Below the pieces are notes generated by a model. That model searched no databases and was not told the DNA's origin. It saw only the letters and a list, made by a program, of their open reading frames with translations. From a bacterium (GTDB lineage: Bacteria; Cyanobacteriota; Vampirovibrionia; Gastranaerophilales; Gastranaerophilaceae): DNA of 34,934 nucleotides. Below, in pieces: positions 25,361 to 33,413 of the stretch. The stretch covers positions 1 to 34,934 of the forward strand of contig JAFUEV010000064.1 in assembly GCA_017470245.1 (NCBI GenBank), written 5' to 3'. The stretch's first letter is position 1. Each line of letters opens with the position of its first letter. The position numbers and the translations under genes were made by a program.

Positions 25361-27649
25361 TTATCTCTTTATTTTAAATATACGAAATTCGGAAGGTTCA
25401 AGTTTATCTACCGTTATTGTTTTTGTATTTGGTGAACTGTAGTGTGGAATAAAGTCTTTTTTATCGGGTTCATATATATATTCTAATTCTAATTCATAAT
25501 CTCCCGGTATTTCAATCTTTTTGTTAGTGATTGCATTATTTGTTTTTATAGTATATTCCATTATACCTTCATTATTCTGTTTTAATACTTTTTCATTTAA
25601 CGGGAGATAATTTGCTGCAATAATATAGCATTCTTTTAATGTTTCTTTTGAAATCATCCAGCTTATAAATCCGTTTTTATTTTGAGTTATAATTTGAGCT
25701 TCGCCATTAATCGTAAGGTCATTACTTATGGCTAATCTTCTTATTGCATCAAATTTATCATAAAATTCTTCATCATTATTTCTTATTAAAGAAACTTCAT
25801 CTTGAATAGTTGCTTCAATTCCGTCTTTTGAAAAAGATTCATCACCGTCTACATACATAATAGGACGTTGAGCCATTTTCCCACCGGGTAAAAATCTGAA
25901 TTTAAACCATTTAAAAAGCGCTTCATCTCTGTCCATTAAGCCCAGATATCTGTTGATTGTTCTAAATTCACCATCTTGATTGTTATACGTTTTAAGAATT
26001 GAAAGTAATGAATTTTGAGTTAATGTACTGTTATAGTCCTGCAATTCTCTATTATTGTTGATTATTTCCATTGGATTTTTTTCATAATCTGTTTTGGTAT
26101 CGTTACCCCAAAGAATATCAAATTTCATATCCTGATGATATTCTTTAAAATATGAGTTCCATAACCTGTATTCTGCAATTGATGCAAAATAAGGAACTGT
26201 TTGTTTCATTACTTCATTTATTCTGTTTAATAATATTCTAGGTGCTCTGTAGCTTATAGGTTTTAGGTCTTTTTCGCTCATTTCATCAACAATAAAATCA
26301 GTATGAGAAATTCTAAAACCGTCAAAATTATAGTCTTTTTGTAGATTTTTCAAATATTCAATATAAAAATCTATTACTTTAAAATTAAATTCACTGTTTT
26401 CCAAATATGCAAAATATAAAGGTGTTTGACAGTCAGATTCTGCAAATTCGGATACATCATGTCCTTTTGAGTTATAGTGCTTAAATACAGGATATGCTCC
26501 TCCTTCCGACATCTTTTCAAAAATAGGAATACCGCTTGAACACCAAGCACCGTCGGGTAATGTCCATAACCCTTCTTCAATAAGAGTGTTTATAATTTCC
26601 CCTCTTTTTGTTATATCGCTATCTTGTTTTATTTTTTCGGGCTTTACTTGTTCTACATCCGCAACAATATTTAAAACTCTTTTTTGTAATTTTATTTGTT
26701 GCTCTCGCCTTGTCATATAGTTAGAAAGTTCTTTTCTCTTCTCTTCCAACTCTTCCGTAAAACGGTTATATATAGGCATAAATTCAGGTGTTAAATCTAT
26801 TGAACCGCTTTTTAATGTTGTTCTGTAAATATTACGGACAATAGTAACATCATCCTCATCAAATTCTTTTGAAAGCTTTATTGAAACAAAATCTAAAGCC
26901 TTTGAAATTTCTTCCGTTAAAAATTTAACATCTATCCATCTTGCTATTTCAGGATGAGCAAGAACTGTTTTGGAAAATCTTCCGTTTTGAGGGAAAACAT
27001 CATATATTACGGGGTGTCCAGCCAATTGTGCAAGAGTAATAAAAAGTTGAATTTGTTCTTTTGCTGTAATATCAAGTTCAAGCAATTCTTTATCTGCGAG
27101 TTTTTTGCTTACTTCTTCCGAGCCTGCGGTTAAATATGCATTACCGAAATCTCTTGGATGAAATGGTACTAAATATATAGTTGTGGACATTATATCTTTT
27201 TCAGGATTACCTGAAGGCAGTATTATAATTTGTCTTAGCCAATCAATAAATTTAGCGGGTGACATATCTTTTAATCCGTCACCTAATGCGGCAAGATTTA
27301 TAAGCTTAATATCATGTTGTTCCTGCTTTATCCAATCTGCGTTTGTATATCCGTATCTTGAAACAGGACTTATTTCGTTATCTTTTATTATTAATTGATT
27401 GTCATTGAATGTTTTATTCAAAGTCAATTTCGTTTCAAGACAAAATATAACTTCTGATGGTGTTAATTCATCTATTGCTTTTGCTTGTGAATAAGGTAAA
27501 TAACCGTATTTTACGATTAATTTTGCAAGTTCATCTTTTCTTTCTTTTTTTACTTCTTCAGCAGCATATAAGTTCTTGACAATTGAATATAACTTGTTAA
27601 AAATTTCTGATTTATCTGCTTTGTTCTTTTTAAAAAGAAAATCAAACAT
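25361..27649 (-). CDS. GH13 alpha-amylase-like protein lacking the nucleophile Asp
   Basis: The protein has 762 residues from the ATG at 27649, chosen for AGAGGTGAG just before it; the in-frame TTG at 27667 has no ribosome site. The N-terminal 100 or so residues are charged and helical. The middle reads as a GH13 barrel: GHPVIYDVFPQNGRFSKT, GAWCSSGIPIFEK, YNFDGFRISHTDFIVDE, SIAEYRLWN (with Glu at the general-acid place) and ILWGNDT (Asp). GH13 enzymes have GFRxD, where Asp is the nucleophile; here it is GFRIS, with Ser at about residue 448. It may be inactive as a hydrolase, serve binding or regulation, or use another residue. A beta-rich C-terminal domain follows. It precedes nagZ by 2 bases. 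Confidence 0.78.
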   Translation of the reverse strand: MFDFLFKKNKADKSEIFNKLYSIVKNLYAAEEVKKERKDELAKLIVKYGYLPYSQAKAIDELTPSEVIFCLETKLTLNKTFNDNQLIIKDNEISPVSRYGYTNADWIKQEQHDIKLINLAALGDGLKDMSPAKFIDWLRQIIILPSGNPEKDIMSTTIYLVPFHPRDFGNAYLTAGSEEVSKKLADKELLELDITAKEQIQLFITLAQLAGHPVIYDVFPQNGRFSKTVLAHPEIARWIDVKFLTEEISKALDFVSIKLSKEFDEDDVTIVRNIYRTTLKSGSIDLTPEFMPIYNRFTEELEEKRKELSNYMTRREQQIKLQKRVLNIVADVEQVKPEKIKQDSDITKRGEIINTLIEEGLWTLPDGAWCSSGIPIFEKMSEGGAYPVFKHYNSKGHDVSEFAESDCQTPLYFAYLENSEFNFKVIDFYIEYLKNLQKDYNFDGFRISHTDFIVDEMSEKDLKPISYRAPRILLNRINEVMKQTVPYFASIAEYRLWNSYFKEYHQDMKFDILWGNDTKTDYEKNPMEIINNNRELQDYNSTLTQNSLLSILKTYNNQDGEFRTINRYLGLMDRDEALFKWFKFRFLPGGKMAQRPIMYVDGDESFSKDGIEATIQDEVSLIRNNDEEFYDKFDAIRRLAISNDLTINGEAQIITQNKNGFISWMISKETLKECYIIAANYLPLNEKVLKQNNEGIMEYTIKTNNAITNKKIEIPGDYELELEYIYEPDKKDFIPHYSSPNTKTITVDKLEPSEFRIFKIKR

Positions 27650-27695
27650 AAACTCACCTCTTATCAATAGTGTTAGTACTTACAACCCATATTCA

Positions 27696-27724
27696 AATAT
27701 AATATTTTTTTTGAATTTACGCAA
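27696..27724 (-). promoter_or_regulatory. Candidate promoter of the GH13-like/nagZ operon
   Basis: On the minus strand TTGCGT (27724-27719) and TATATT (27701-27696) are separated by 17 bases, giving a leader of about 40 bases. The -35 box is weak. Confidence 0.35.
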
Positions 27725-27732
27725 GATTATTA

Positions 27733-27748
27733 ATCTAAAGGTTTAGAT
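27733..27748. promoter_or_regulatory. Palindrome in the divergent gap, possible operator
   Basis: ATCTAAAGGTTTAGAT has perfect 7-base arms around a GG centre. It lies between the GH13-like operon and the membrane-protein gene at 27833, just upstream of the proposed -35 box of the former. No regulator gene is next to it. Confidence 0.45.
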
Positions 27749-27782
27749 GAATTTATAAACCATTTGATTGATGTTTCATTTA

Positions 27783-27805
27783 GAAAATATTTATAAAATA
27801 TTTTC
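27783..27805. repeat. Perfect 10-base inverted repeat upstream of the AMIN-like gene
   Basis: GAAAATATTT, then ATA, then AAATATTTTC forms a perfect inverted repeat ending 28 bases before the ATG at 27833. It is too AT-rich and lacks a T tract for a convincing terminator, so it may be an operator or leader hairpin. Confidence 0.45.
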
Positions 27806-27832
27806 AAGAGGGTAGTTATTCATCGGAGAATT

Positions 27833-28564
27833 ATGAAAACAGTATTTAATTATATAAAAAAATGTTTAATTGTTTTGATTGTGTTTGCGTTTTCTTCAAT
27901 CACTTCTTTTGCTGCCCAAAATTCCCTTTCAGGAATTGATGTAAGTAAAAAAATAAACGGTGATTATAAAATTGTTCTTAAATTGGATAAAAAAACACAT
28001 GTCCAAAAAATGTTGACAGAAAATAATAAACTTACCGTTTTATTAAATTCTACTCTTCCTTCTGATGCAATGGATATAGTTTATGATAACAGTGCTGCTT
28101 TAACAAATGTTATGGTACAAAAAAAGAACAAAAATAATACTATTGTATTGTTTGAAGGTGAAAATATTGATAAAGCTCAAATTTTTACAAAAGAAATTTC
28201 TACAGGCTTAATAAAACAGATTGATAATTCTGATTCTATTATTAATAGCATATTCTTTGTTGCCGATAAAAAACTTTTAACTGTATCTTTTATTTCTGTA
28301 GTTTTATTCTTTTTTGCAATGCTTTTGGCTAGACCGAAATCAAAAAGATACACATCTTCCAAAATCAGTAATACTGTTCAAGCTAAAAGACAAACAGGTA
28401 TGACAACATTAAGAAATAAAAATAATGCTCAATCAAGATATATTCCGTCAATAAATTCAGGCGTAAACGGAAGTTTTAATTCTGCAAGAAAATATATGAG
28501 TGCTCCATCAGAGTTAGTTGTAAATAATACATATGAAGAAGAACAAATAAGAAAAGCAGGCTAG
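27833..28564 (+). CDS. Membrane-anchored exported protein, AMIN-like
   Basis: The protein has 243 residues. A signal peptide (KKCLIVLIVFAFSSITSFA, to about residue 28) is followed by a beta-rich domain (about 30-115) reminiscent of AMIN domains, with repeated strand patterns (YKIVLKLDKK, LTVLLNS, NTIVLFEGENI). A membrane helix (about 148-166, LLTVSFISVVLFFFAMLL) then leads into a basic, Ser/Asn-rich and probably disordered tail of about 75 residues. So the beta domain lies outside and the tail inside. AMIN domains target envelope and secretion proteins in cyanobacteria; this match is by pattern only. CGGAGA is its ribosome site. Confidence 0.7.
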   Translation: MKTVFNYIKKCLIVLIVFAFSSITSFAAQNSLSGIDVSKKINGDYKIVLKLDKKTHVQKMLTENNKLTVLLNSTLPSDAMDIVYDNSAALTNVMVQKKNKNNTIVLFEGENIDKAQIFTKEISTGLIKQIDNSDSIINSIFFVADKKLLTVSFISVVLFFFAMLLARPKSKRYTSSKISNTVQAKRQTGMTTLRNKNNAQSRYIPSINSGVNGSFNSARKYMSAPSELVVNNTYEEEQIRKAG

Positions 28565-28569
28565 ACTAC

Positions 28570-28598
28570 TTGCCAAAAATTTTTACAGGTATTATTAT
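28570..28598 (+). promoter_or_regulatory. Promoter upstream of the STAS gene
   Basis: TTGCCA (28570-28575) and TATTAT (28593-28598) are spaced by exactly 17 bases, each one base from consensus. The predicted start is 28605, which is the A of an out-of-frame ATG; the STAS gene begins at 28633. Confidence 0.6.
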
Positions 28599-28632
28599 AA
28601 AAATATGCAACAAATAAGTGAGCAACAAATTT

Positions 28633-28911
28633 ATGCAGGTAATTAGAGCATCAGAATTATTTAAAAATATAAATAATATTGATAATAGTGATTTTGAACA
28701 ATCAAAAAACATAACGCTGGATTTTTCTAATATAGAATCCATAGACTTGAATGCCGTTAAAGTTTTATTGGATATTCAAAAAGTTGCCGTTCTAAATAAT
28801 AAAACTCTTTCTGTTAGTAATGTTAATCCGAATGTCAGTCAAATGTTGGATGTTACAGGGTTAAATAAAACATTTGCAAATTTAGCTACTAACCCTATTA
28901 CAAGAAAGTAA
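28633..28911 (+). CDS. STAS-domain protein
   Basis: The protein has 92 residues and consists of one STAS domain, the fold of anti-sigma-factor antagonists and some membrane-lipid transport subunits (MlaB). Visible are ITLDFSNIESIDLNAVKVLL, equivalent to the V-L-D-L-S-x-V-x-x-I-D-S core, and a final LDVTGLNKTFA, typical of the family. Asn replaces the Ser usually phosphorylated in SpoIIAA-type antagonists (DLNAVK rather than DSTGV), so phosphoswitching is unlikely and an MlaB-like role is possible. The start is uncertain: ATG 28633 and GTG 28618 are both in frame and neither has a ribosome site. It lies 6 bases before rsmI. Confidence 0.8.
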   Translation: MQVIRASELFKNINNIDNSDFEQSKNITLDFSNIESIDLNAVKVLLDIQKVAVLNNKTLSVSNVNPNVSQMLDVTGLNKTFANLATNPITRK

Positions 28912-28917
28912 TATTTT

Positions 28918-29733
28918 ATGAATCCCAGGTTCTATATAGTAGCAACGCCTATTGGCAATTTAAGTGATATTTCAAACAGAGCGTTAGAAATACTTAAAAG
29001 TGTTGATTATATTGCATGTGAAGATACACGTGTTACAAAAGTTCTTTGTGAAAAATATGGGATAGGGGCAAAATTATTTGATTGTCATAAATTTAATGAA
29101 AAAGAGCGCAGTGAAAAGATAATTTCTTTAATAGAAGAAGAGAAAAAAGTAGCACTTGTATCTGATGCCGGAACTCCCGGTATTTCTGACCCGGGAAGTG
29201 TGCTTATTAGTGAACTGTATAAAAAAGATATTAAAATAACTTCCATTCCGGGGGCATGTGCGGTTTCTACATTTTTAAGCATGATACCCAGAAAAAGTGA
29301 AGAATATGCATTTATTGGATTTATTCCGAGAAATAAAAAACAGCAGATAGAAAAACTTTTGGAGTACAGGCATGTTAATTGTGTTTTCTATGAATCTCCA
29401 AACAGACTTATGGAAACTATTAATAATATAAGTGAGGAATTTGGCTCTGAAACAAAAATTGCGGTAGGAAGAGAACTGACTAAAGTCTTTGAAGAAGTAA
29501 AAATAGGTACTGTTGCCGATATTATAGAGTATTACAATAACAATCCGTTGAAGGGTGAAATTGTAGTTATGTTATTTGCTCAAGAGGAGGCTTCATTAAA
29601 TGAAGTTGAGTTAATACAAAAAATTAAACTTTTAAAGGAACAAGGATATTCTCAAAAAGATATTTCTAAAATAATCTCTCTTTTATACGGAGAAAATAAA
29701 AATAAAATATATAAATTGGCTATAGAAAATTAG
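28918..29733 (+). CDS. rsmI: 16S rRNA (cytidine1402-2'-O)-methyltransferase
   Basis: It methylates the ribose of C1402 in 16S rRNA. The protein has 271 residues. The tetrapyrrole-methylase fold shows FYIVATPIGNLSDISNRAL, the conserved ACEDTRVT, LVSDAGTPGISDPG (SAM binding), SIPGACAVSTFLS, GFIPRNKKQQ, FYESPNRL and GRELTKVFEE. The C-terminus has an HTH-like helical tail (LKEQGYSQKDISKIIS). It follows the STAS gene by 6 bases. Confidence 0.95.
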   Translation: MNPRFYIVATPIGNLSDISNRALEILKSVDYIACEDTRVTKVLCEKYGIGAKLFDCHKFNEKERSEKIISLIEEEKKVALVSDAGTPGISDPGSVLISELYKKDIKITSIPGACAVSTFLSMIPRKSEEYAFIGFIPRNKKQQIEKLLEYRHVNCVFYESPNRLMETINNISEEFGSETKIAVGRELTKVFEEVKIGTVADIIEYYNNNPLKGEIVVMLFAQEEASLNEVELIQKIKLLKEQGYSQKDISKIISLLYGENKNKIYKLAIEN

Positions 29734-29787
29734 CAACAAATTTCTTTAGAAGTGTTAGTTATAATATCAAATAACAAGAGGATAAAT

Positions 29788-31746
29788 ATGTATATAGCAC
29801 CTGTTATTAATAATTATAACTTCGGTAGAGCATTTACTACTAAAGAGAAAGAACAATATCACTCTTTATTAAATGATACTAAACAAGAACTTGGCATAAA
29901 AGATACAACTGCAATAGTATTTGATTTTAATGTTCCATCTGAAAAAGGATATAATACAGGGATTGGAACTACTTTTTCCGAGTCTATGAAAGATTTTACA
30001 GAATTTTTGGCATCAGTTGCAGGAATAAATTCTATTCAGTTGCAGCCTCAAGGAAAAATAACTCGGTCAAATACATCTCCATATTCCGGTACAAATTATG
30101 CTTTTGGTGAACATATAATTGATTTGAAAAAATTGGCTTCAAAAGAATATGGCGAGTTGTTATCTTTGGATGATATAAAAAAAACAGATGATGCATATAA
30201 AGGTGATAAAGAATTAAGAGAATATAGAACTGATTATGAATATGTTTTGGGTGCAGAAAAAGAAGACGGAATACAACAAAAACTTCTTTATAAAGCTTAT
30301 TGCACTTTTAATAAAGGAATAAAAAATAATCTAAGCAGTGTAACTGCATTAGGTGGTGAGTTTAGTAAATTTAAAACTGATAATTCCGATTGGCTTGAAA
30401 AGAATGCAATGTATGAATTGTTGTCAAAACAATATAAAACATCTGATTTTAGGAATTGGGATGAACCCGATAATTTATTATATTCCGATAAAACATCAAA
30501 TGATGTAAGGCAAAACAGATTGGAAGAATTAAAAAATAATAATAAAGAATTTATTGAATTTGAAAACTTTAAGCAATTTATTGCATCAAAACAACAGGCT
30601 GAAACAAGACAATTCTTAAATTCGGAAGATATAAAACTTTATGGTGATTGTCTTATAGGATTTTCTCAAGGTGAAATGTGGTCAAATATAGATTGTTTTA
30701 GAGATAATTTGTATTATGGCGGACCTGATCCAAATTGCAAAGAAACAAATGAAATACAAACGTGGGGGCTTCCTGCATTGGATTATACTTTGTTGGGTAA
30801 GTGTGAAAAAATTGGAGATATATCAGAACTTGGGAAAACAGGCAAACTGTTATATGATAAATACTTGAATTTCTTTAAACGATATGACGGTATAAGGATG
30901 GATGCGGCTTGGCAGTTTGTTACTCCTTTTATTTATAAAGAAGAAAACGGAAATTATGAGGCAATTGAACAACCTGAACTAAATGAAACTATATTTAATA
31001 TAATGAAAACCGCTTCGGAAAATGCCGGAACTAAAGCAAATCTTGATAATGAAAGTATAATGCTGGAATTAGTCGGACTTTCTGCTGGAAGAAGTCGTGA
31101 ACTTACGTTGAATAAATATCCGCATTTATATACAACTGCTTATGCGGAATATGATGAGTGCCCTGAAAAATTTTTAGAAAAGGGATATAAACAGGGGATG
31201 TTCTACGTTGGAGTAGGCTGTCACGACAATGATTCTCTTATAAATATGGCAAAAGACACATATAAAAGAGAATTGCATACACAAGGAATAAAAAGAGATT
31301 ATGACTTTGATTTTGATAAATTGTCTTATAATGCCGAAGAATATAATTCCCAAAAATCAGAGGAAAAAACTCTTGAAAATTATAGAAATGCAAAATTATC
31401 CGAAATTTTTACTTCTGCAAAACAATTTATTACATTGCCCGATATGTTTGGTATGCAGGAACGTATAAATATTTCCGGGGAAATAAGCAAAGATAATTGG
31501 TCAATAAGAATTCCAAATAATTATGAAAAATTTTATCATTCTCAACTTGCTAAAGGCTTTGGTTTAAATCTTCCAAAAGTACTTGCAGGTGCTTTATATA
31601 TGAAAAAAAGCACTAATAATCATTTGATTGAAAAATGCAATGAAGCAGCAGAAATATTAAGAAGTTCAGGCCCAATGACGGAAGAAGCTGCTAATATTGA
31701 AGATAGAAATGGACATCTTTCAAATAAATTTCAATATATTGCATAA
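29788..31746 (+). CDS. malQ: Divergent 4-alpha-glucanotransferase (GH77, MalQ-like)
   Basis: It probably transfers alpha-1,4-glucan segments between malto-oligosaccharides. The protein has 652 residues from ATG 29788, chosen for AAGAGGA 6 bases upstream. Catalytic signatures are intact: the nucleophile Asp372 in YDGIRMDAAWQF, a general-acid Glu in IMLELVGLSAG and the third carboxylate in GVGCHDND. Other GH77-like segments are IQLQPQG, LYGDCLIGFSQGEMWSN and QTWGLPALDY. It is longer than usual MalQ (about 500 residues), with extra charged segments at about 110-270. The start MYIAPVINNYNFGRAF carries an N-terminal NFGR motif like the small protein at 8351. The symbol is by family, not proven function. 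Confidence 0.83.
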   Translation: MYIAPVINNYNFGRAFTTKEKEQYHSLLNDTKQELGIKDTTAIVFDFNVPSEKGYNTGIGTTFSESMKDFTEFLASVAGINSIQLQPQGKITRSNTSPYSGTNYAFGEHIIDLKKLASKEYGELLSLDDIKKTDDAYKGDKELREYRTDYEYVLGAEKEDGIQQKLLYKAYCTFNKGIKNNLSSVTALGGEFSKFKTDNSDWLEKNAMYELLSKQYKTSDFRNWDEPDNLLYSDKTSNDVRQNRLEELKNNNKEFIEFENFKQFIASKQQAETRQFLNSEDIKLYGDCLIGFSQGEMWSNIDCFRDNLYYGGPDPNCKETNEIQTWGLPALDYTLLGKCEKIGDISELGKTGKLLYDKYLNFFKRYDGIRMDAAWQFVTPFIYKEENGNYEAIEQPELNETIFNIMKTASENAGTKANLDNESIMLELVGLSAGRSRELTLNKYPHLYTTAYAEYDECPEKFLEKGYKQGMFYVGVGCHDNDSLINMAKDTYKRELHTQGIKRDYDFDFDKLSYNAEEYNSQKSEEKTLENYRNAKLSEIFTSAKQFITLPDMFGMQERINISGEISKDNWSIRIPNNYEKFYHSQLAKGFGLNLPKVLAGALYMKKSTNNHLIEKCNEAAEILRSSGPMTEEAANIEDRNGHLSNKFQYIA

Positions 31747-31747
31747 T

Positions 31748-32455
31748 TTAAATATTTGTTGAATTTGTTTCTTTTAGAATATTTAATGCTTTTTTTGCAC
31801 GTTCATATTCAACAGAAAGTTCAATTGTAAAATTAATAGATTCTAAATCTCTTGCAAGTGCTTCTTTGCAAGCATATATATCTTTGAGTGATGAGCAGCT
31901 GCTTAATGGAGATGTTTGATTTTTGTGCACTTTCCCATATATTCGTTTAAAAATTTCTTGTGAAGCATAATCAAATCCGGGCAGATTATTTTTGAAACCG
32001 TAATATTTGTGTAACGCTCTTGCTATTGTATAGATTTCGGTTTCACCTTCATTGAAAATAAACATTTCTTTTGATGAAAAACTTATTTTGAAATTTTCAT
32101 TACCGAATATGCTTATTAATAAATTAATAATAAATGCTTTATAACCTTTTAAAGGAGTTAAAAAGCCTTCTTCTTCTCCAAGTTTTTGTAGAATTTTATT
32201 TGCATTTTTTATTTTGTATATTTTAATTCCTTTAAATTGTAGATATCTTATAAGTTTTTCAGGATTATTTATATACTTTTTTATTAATTTCTTTAAATCT
32301 GTATTAATTTCTTTTTTCTTTTCTTCGGTCGCTGCTGAAAATTTTAGAGTGCATGCGGAAGACATAGAGCATTTTGTTGTAGAAAAATTATAAAATTCAG
32401 TTTTTTTGCTCTTATTTTTTATAAAAATATTTTTTATTTTATTAAAAAAGTCCAT
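31748..32455 (-). CDS. Hypothetical protein, 235 residues
   Basis: I do not recognise it. The ATG has a GGGG site 6 bases upstream. The N-terminus is very basic (FFNKIKNIFIKNKSKK) and is followed by a Cys/Ser segment with KCSMSSACTLKFSAATEE. Then come an alpha-helical, Lys-rich region (DLKKLIKKYINNPEKLIRYL) and a more compact part (GYKAFIINLLISIFG, KISFSSKEMFIF, TIARALHKYYGF). The C-terminus has a CSSLKDIYACKEALARDLESI helix. No signal peptide or clear membrane helix is seen. Its stop lies 1 base from the GH77 stop; it is divergent from the sugar permeases. LKFSAATE loosely recalls the SFAGR-type motif, but this may be chance. Confidence 0.7.
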   Translation of the reverse strand: MDFFNKIKNIFIKNKSKKTEFYNFSTTKCSMSSACTLKFSAATEEKKKEINTDLKKLIKKYINNPEKLIRYLQFKGIKIYKIKNANKILQKLGEEEGFLTPLKGYKAFIINLLISIFGNENFKISFSSKEMFIFNEGETEIYTIARALHKYYGFKNNLPGFDYASQEIFKRIYGKVHKNQTSPLSSCSSLKDIYACKEALARDLESINFTIELSVEYERAKKALNILKETNSTNI

Positions 32456-32491
32456 AGTTACCCCTGATATATTAATAAAAACATTTTTAGT

Positions 32492-32502
32492 GCAATTATT
32501 GC
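32492..32502. promoter_or_regulatory. Possible operator upstream of the sugar permeases
   Basis: GCAATTATTGC is a perfect inverted repeat with 5-base arms, sitting 10 bases upstream of the TATAAT box of the permease operon, where a bound repressor would block polymerase. It is short and could be chance. Confidence 0.3.
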
Positions 32503-32512
32503 TATGAGCATT

Positions 32513-32518
32513 TATAAT
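32513..32518 (+). promoter_or_regulatory. -10 box of the sugar permease operon
   Basis: TATAAT lies 22 bases before the TTG start at 32541, and an AGGG ribosome site (32529-32532) follows it. No good -35 box is seen at 16-18 bases, so activation by a regulator is possible. Confidence 0.45.
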
Positions 32519-32540
32519 AGTTTACGTTAGGGTAAAAAAA

Positions 32541-33413
32541 TTGAACACATTTTATAAAAAATATATTCCTTATATGTTTTTAATACCTGCCTTGGTATTT
32601 CTTTTTGTGTTCTTCTTTATTCCTTTTTTTCAGACTATAATTTTAAGTTTACAGGATTATTCTACGGATATATATAATCCTACATTTGTCGGGATATCAA
32701 ATTATTCCGCATTGTTAAAATCAAGTGAATTTTATACCGCATTGATTAATACATTTTTATTTTTATTAATGGTTGTTCCTTTTTTGGCTGTTTTTCCTTT
32801 GATAGTCGCTATTTTTATAAATCAAAAAATTAAAGGAATAGGATTATATAAAGTTTTAATTTACCTTCCGGTTGTAGTATCAATTGTTGTTGTTGCAATA
32901 GCGTTTAAATGGTTGTATGCGCAGCAGGGAATTTTAAATTATTTTATGGAAATGATAAATTTAAAACCAATCGGTTGGCTTACTGATACTCATTGGGCAT
33001 TATTTTCTGTTGCTTTGGTAACAATATACAAAGGGATAGGATATTATATGATGATATATCTTGCTGCATTAATGGGTGTTCCGAAGGATTTATATGAAGC
33101 AGCAGAAGTAGATGGTGCAAATCCGTTTTTTAAACATTTAACTGTTACTATTCCTCATATTATGCCTACAATAGCACTAGTTGTGACAATATCATCAATA
33201 TCTGCTTTAAAAGTATTTGCGGAAATTTATGTTATGACGAAAGGCGGCCCGTTAAATTCGACTAAAACAATCGTTTATTATATATATGAGCGTGCTTTTG
33301 AAAATCTTGACCTTTCAATGGCTTCAACAGCTTCTGTCGTTTTATTGCTGATAATTTTAGTATTTTCTATCATAAATATAACCTTTTTTGAAAATAAGAG
33401 GTATAAGTTATGA
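32541..33413 (+). CDS. Sugar ABC transporter permease, MalF/UgpA type
   Basis: It is one of the two membrane subunits of a CUT1-family carbohydrate importer. The protein has 290 residues and six membrane helices (first at about 12-32). The EAA loop that docks the ATPase is EAAEVDGANPFFKHLTVTIP at about residues 190-210. It starts with TTG at 32541, after AGGG; the first ATG lies inside the first helix, so TTG is the likely start. The next permease overlaps its stop by 4 bases (ATGA). No binding protein or ATPase is nearby, so these must be encoded elsewhere. Alpha-glucosides are a plausible substrate from the GH77 gene nearby, but this is context only. Confidence 0.92.
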   Translation: MNTFYKKYIPYMFLIPALVFLFVFFFIPFFQTIILSLQDYSTDIYNPTFVGISNYSALLKSSEFYTALINTFLFLLMVVPFLAVFPLIVAIFINQKIKGIGLYKVLIYLPVVVSIVVVAIAFKWLYAQQGILNYFMEMINLKPIGWLTDTHWALFSVALVTIYKGIGYYMMIYLAALMGVPKDLYEAAEVDGANPFFKHLTVTIPHIMPTIALVVTISSISALKVFAEIYVMTKGGPLNSTKTIVYYIYERAFENLDLSMASTASVVLLLIILVFSIINITFFENKRYKL

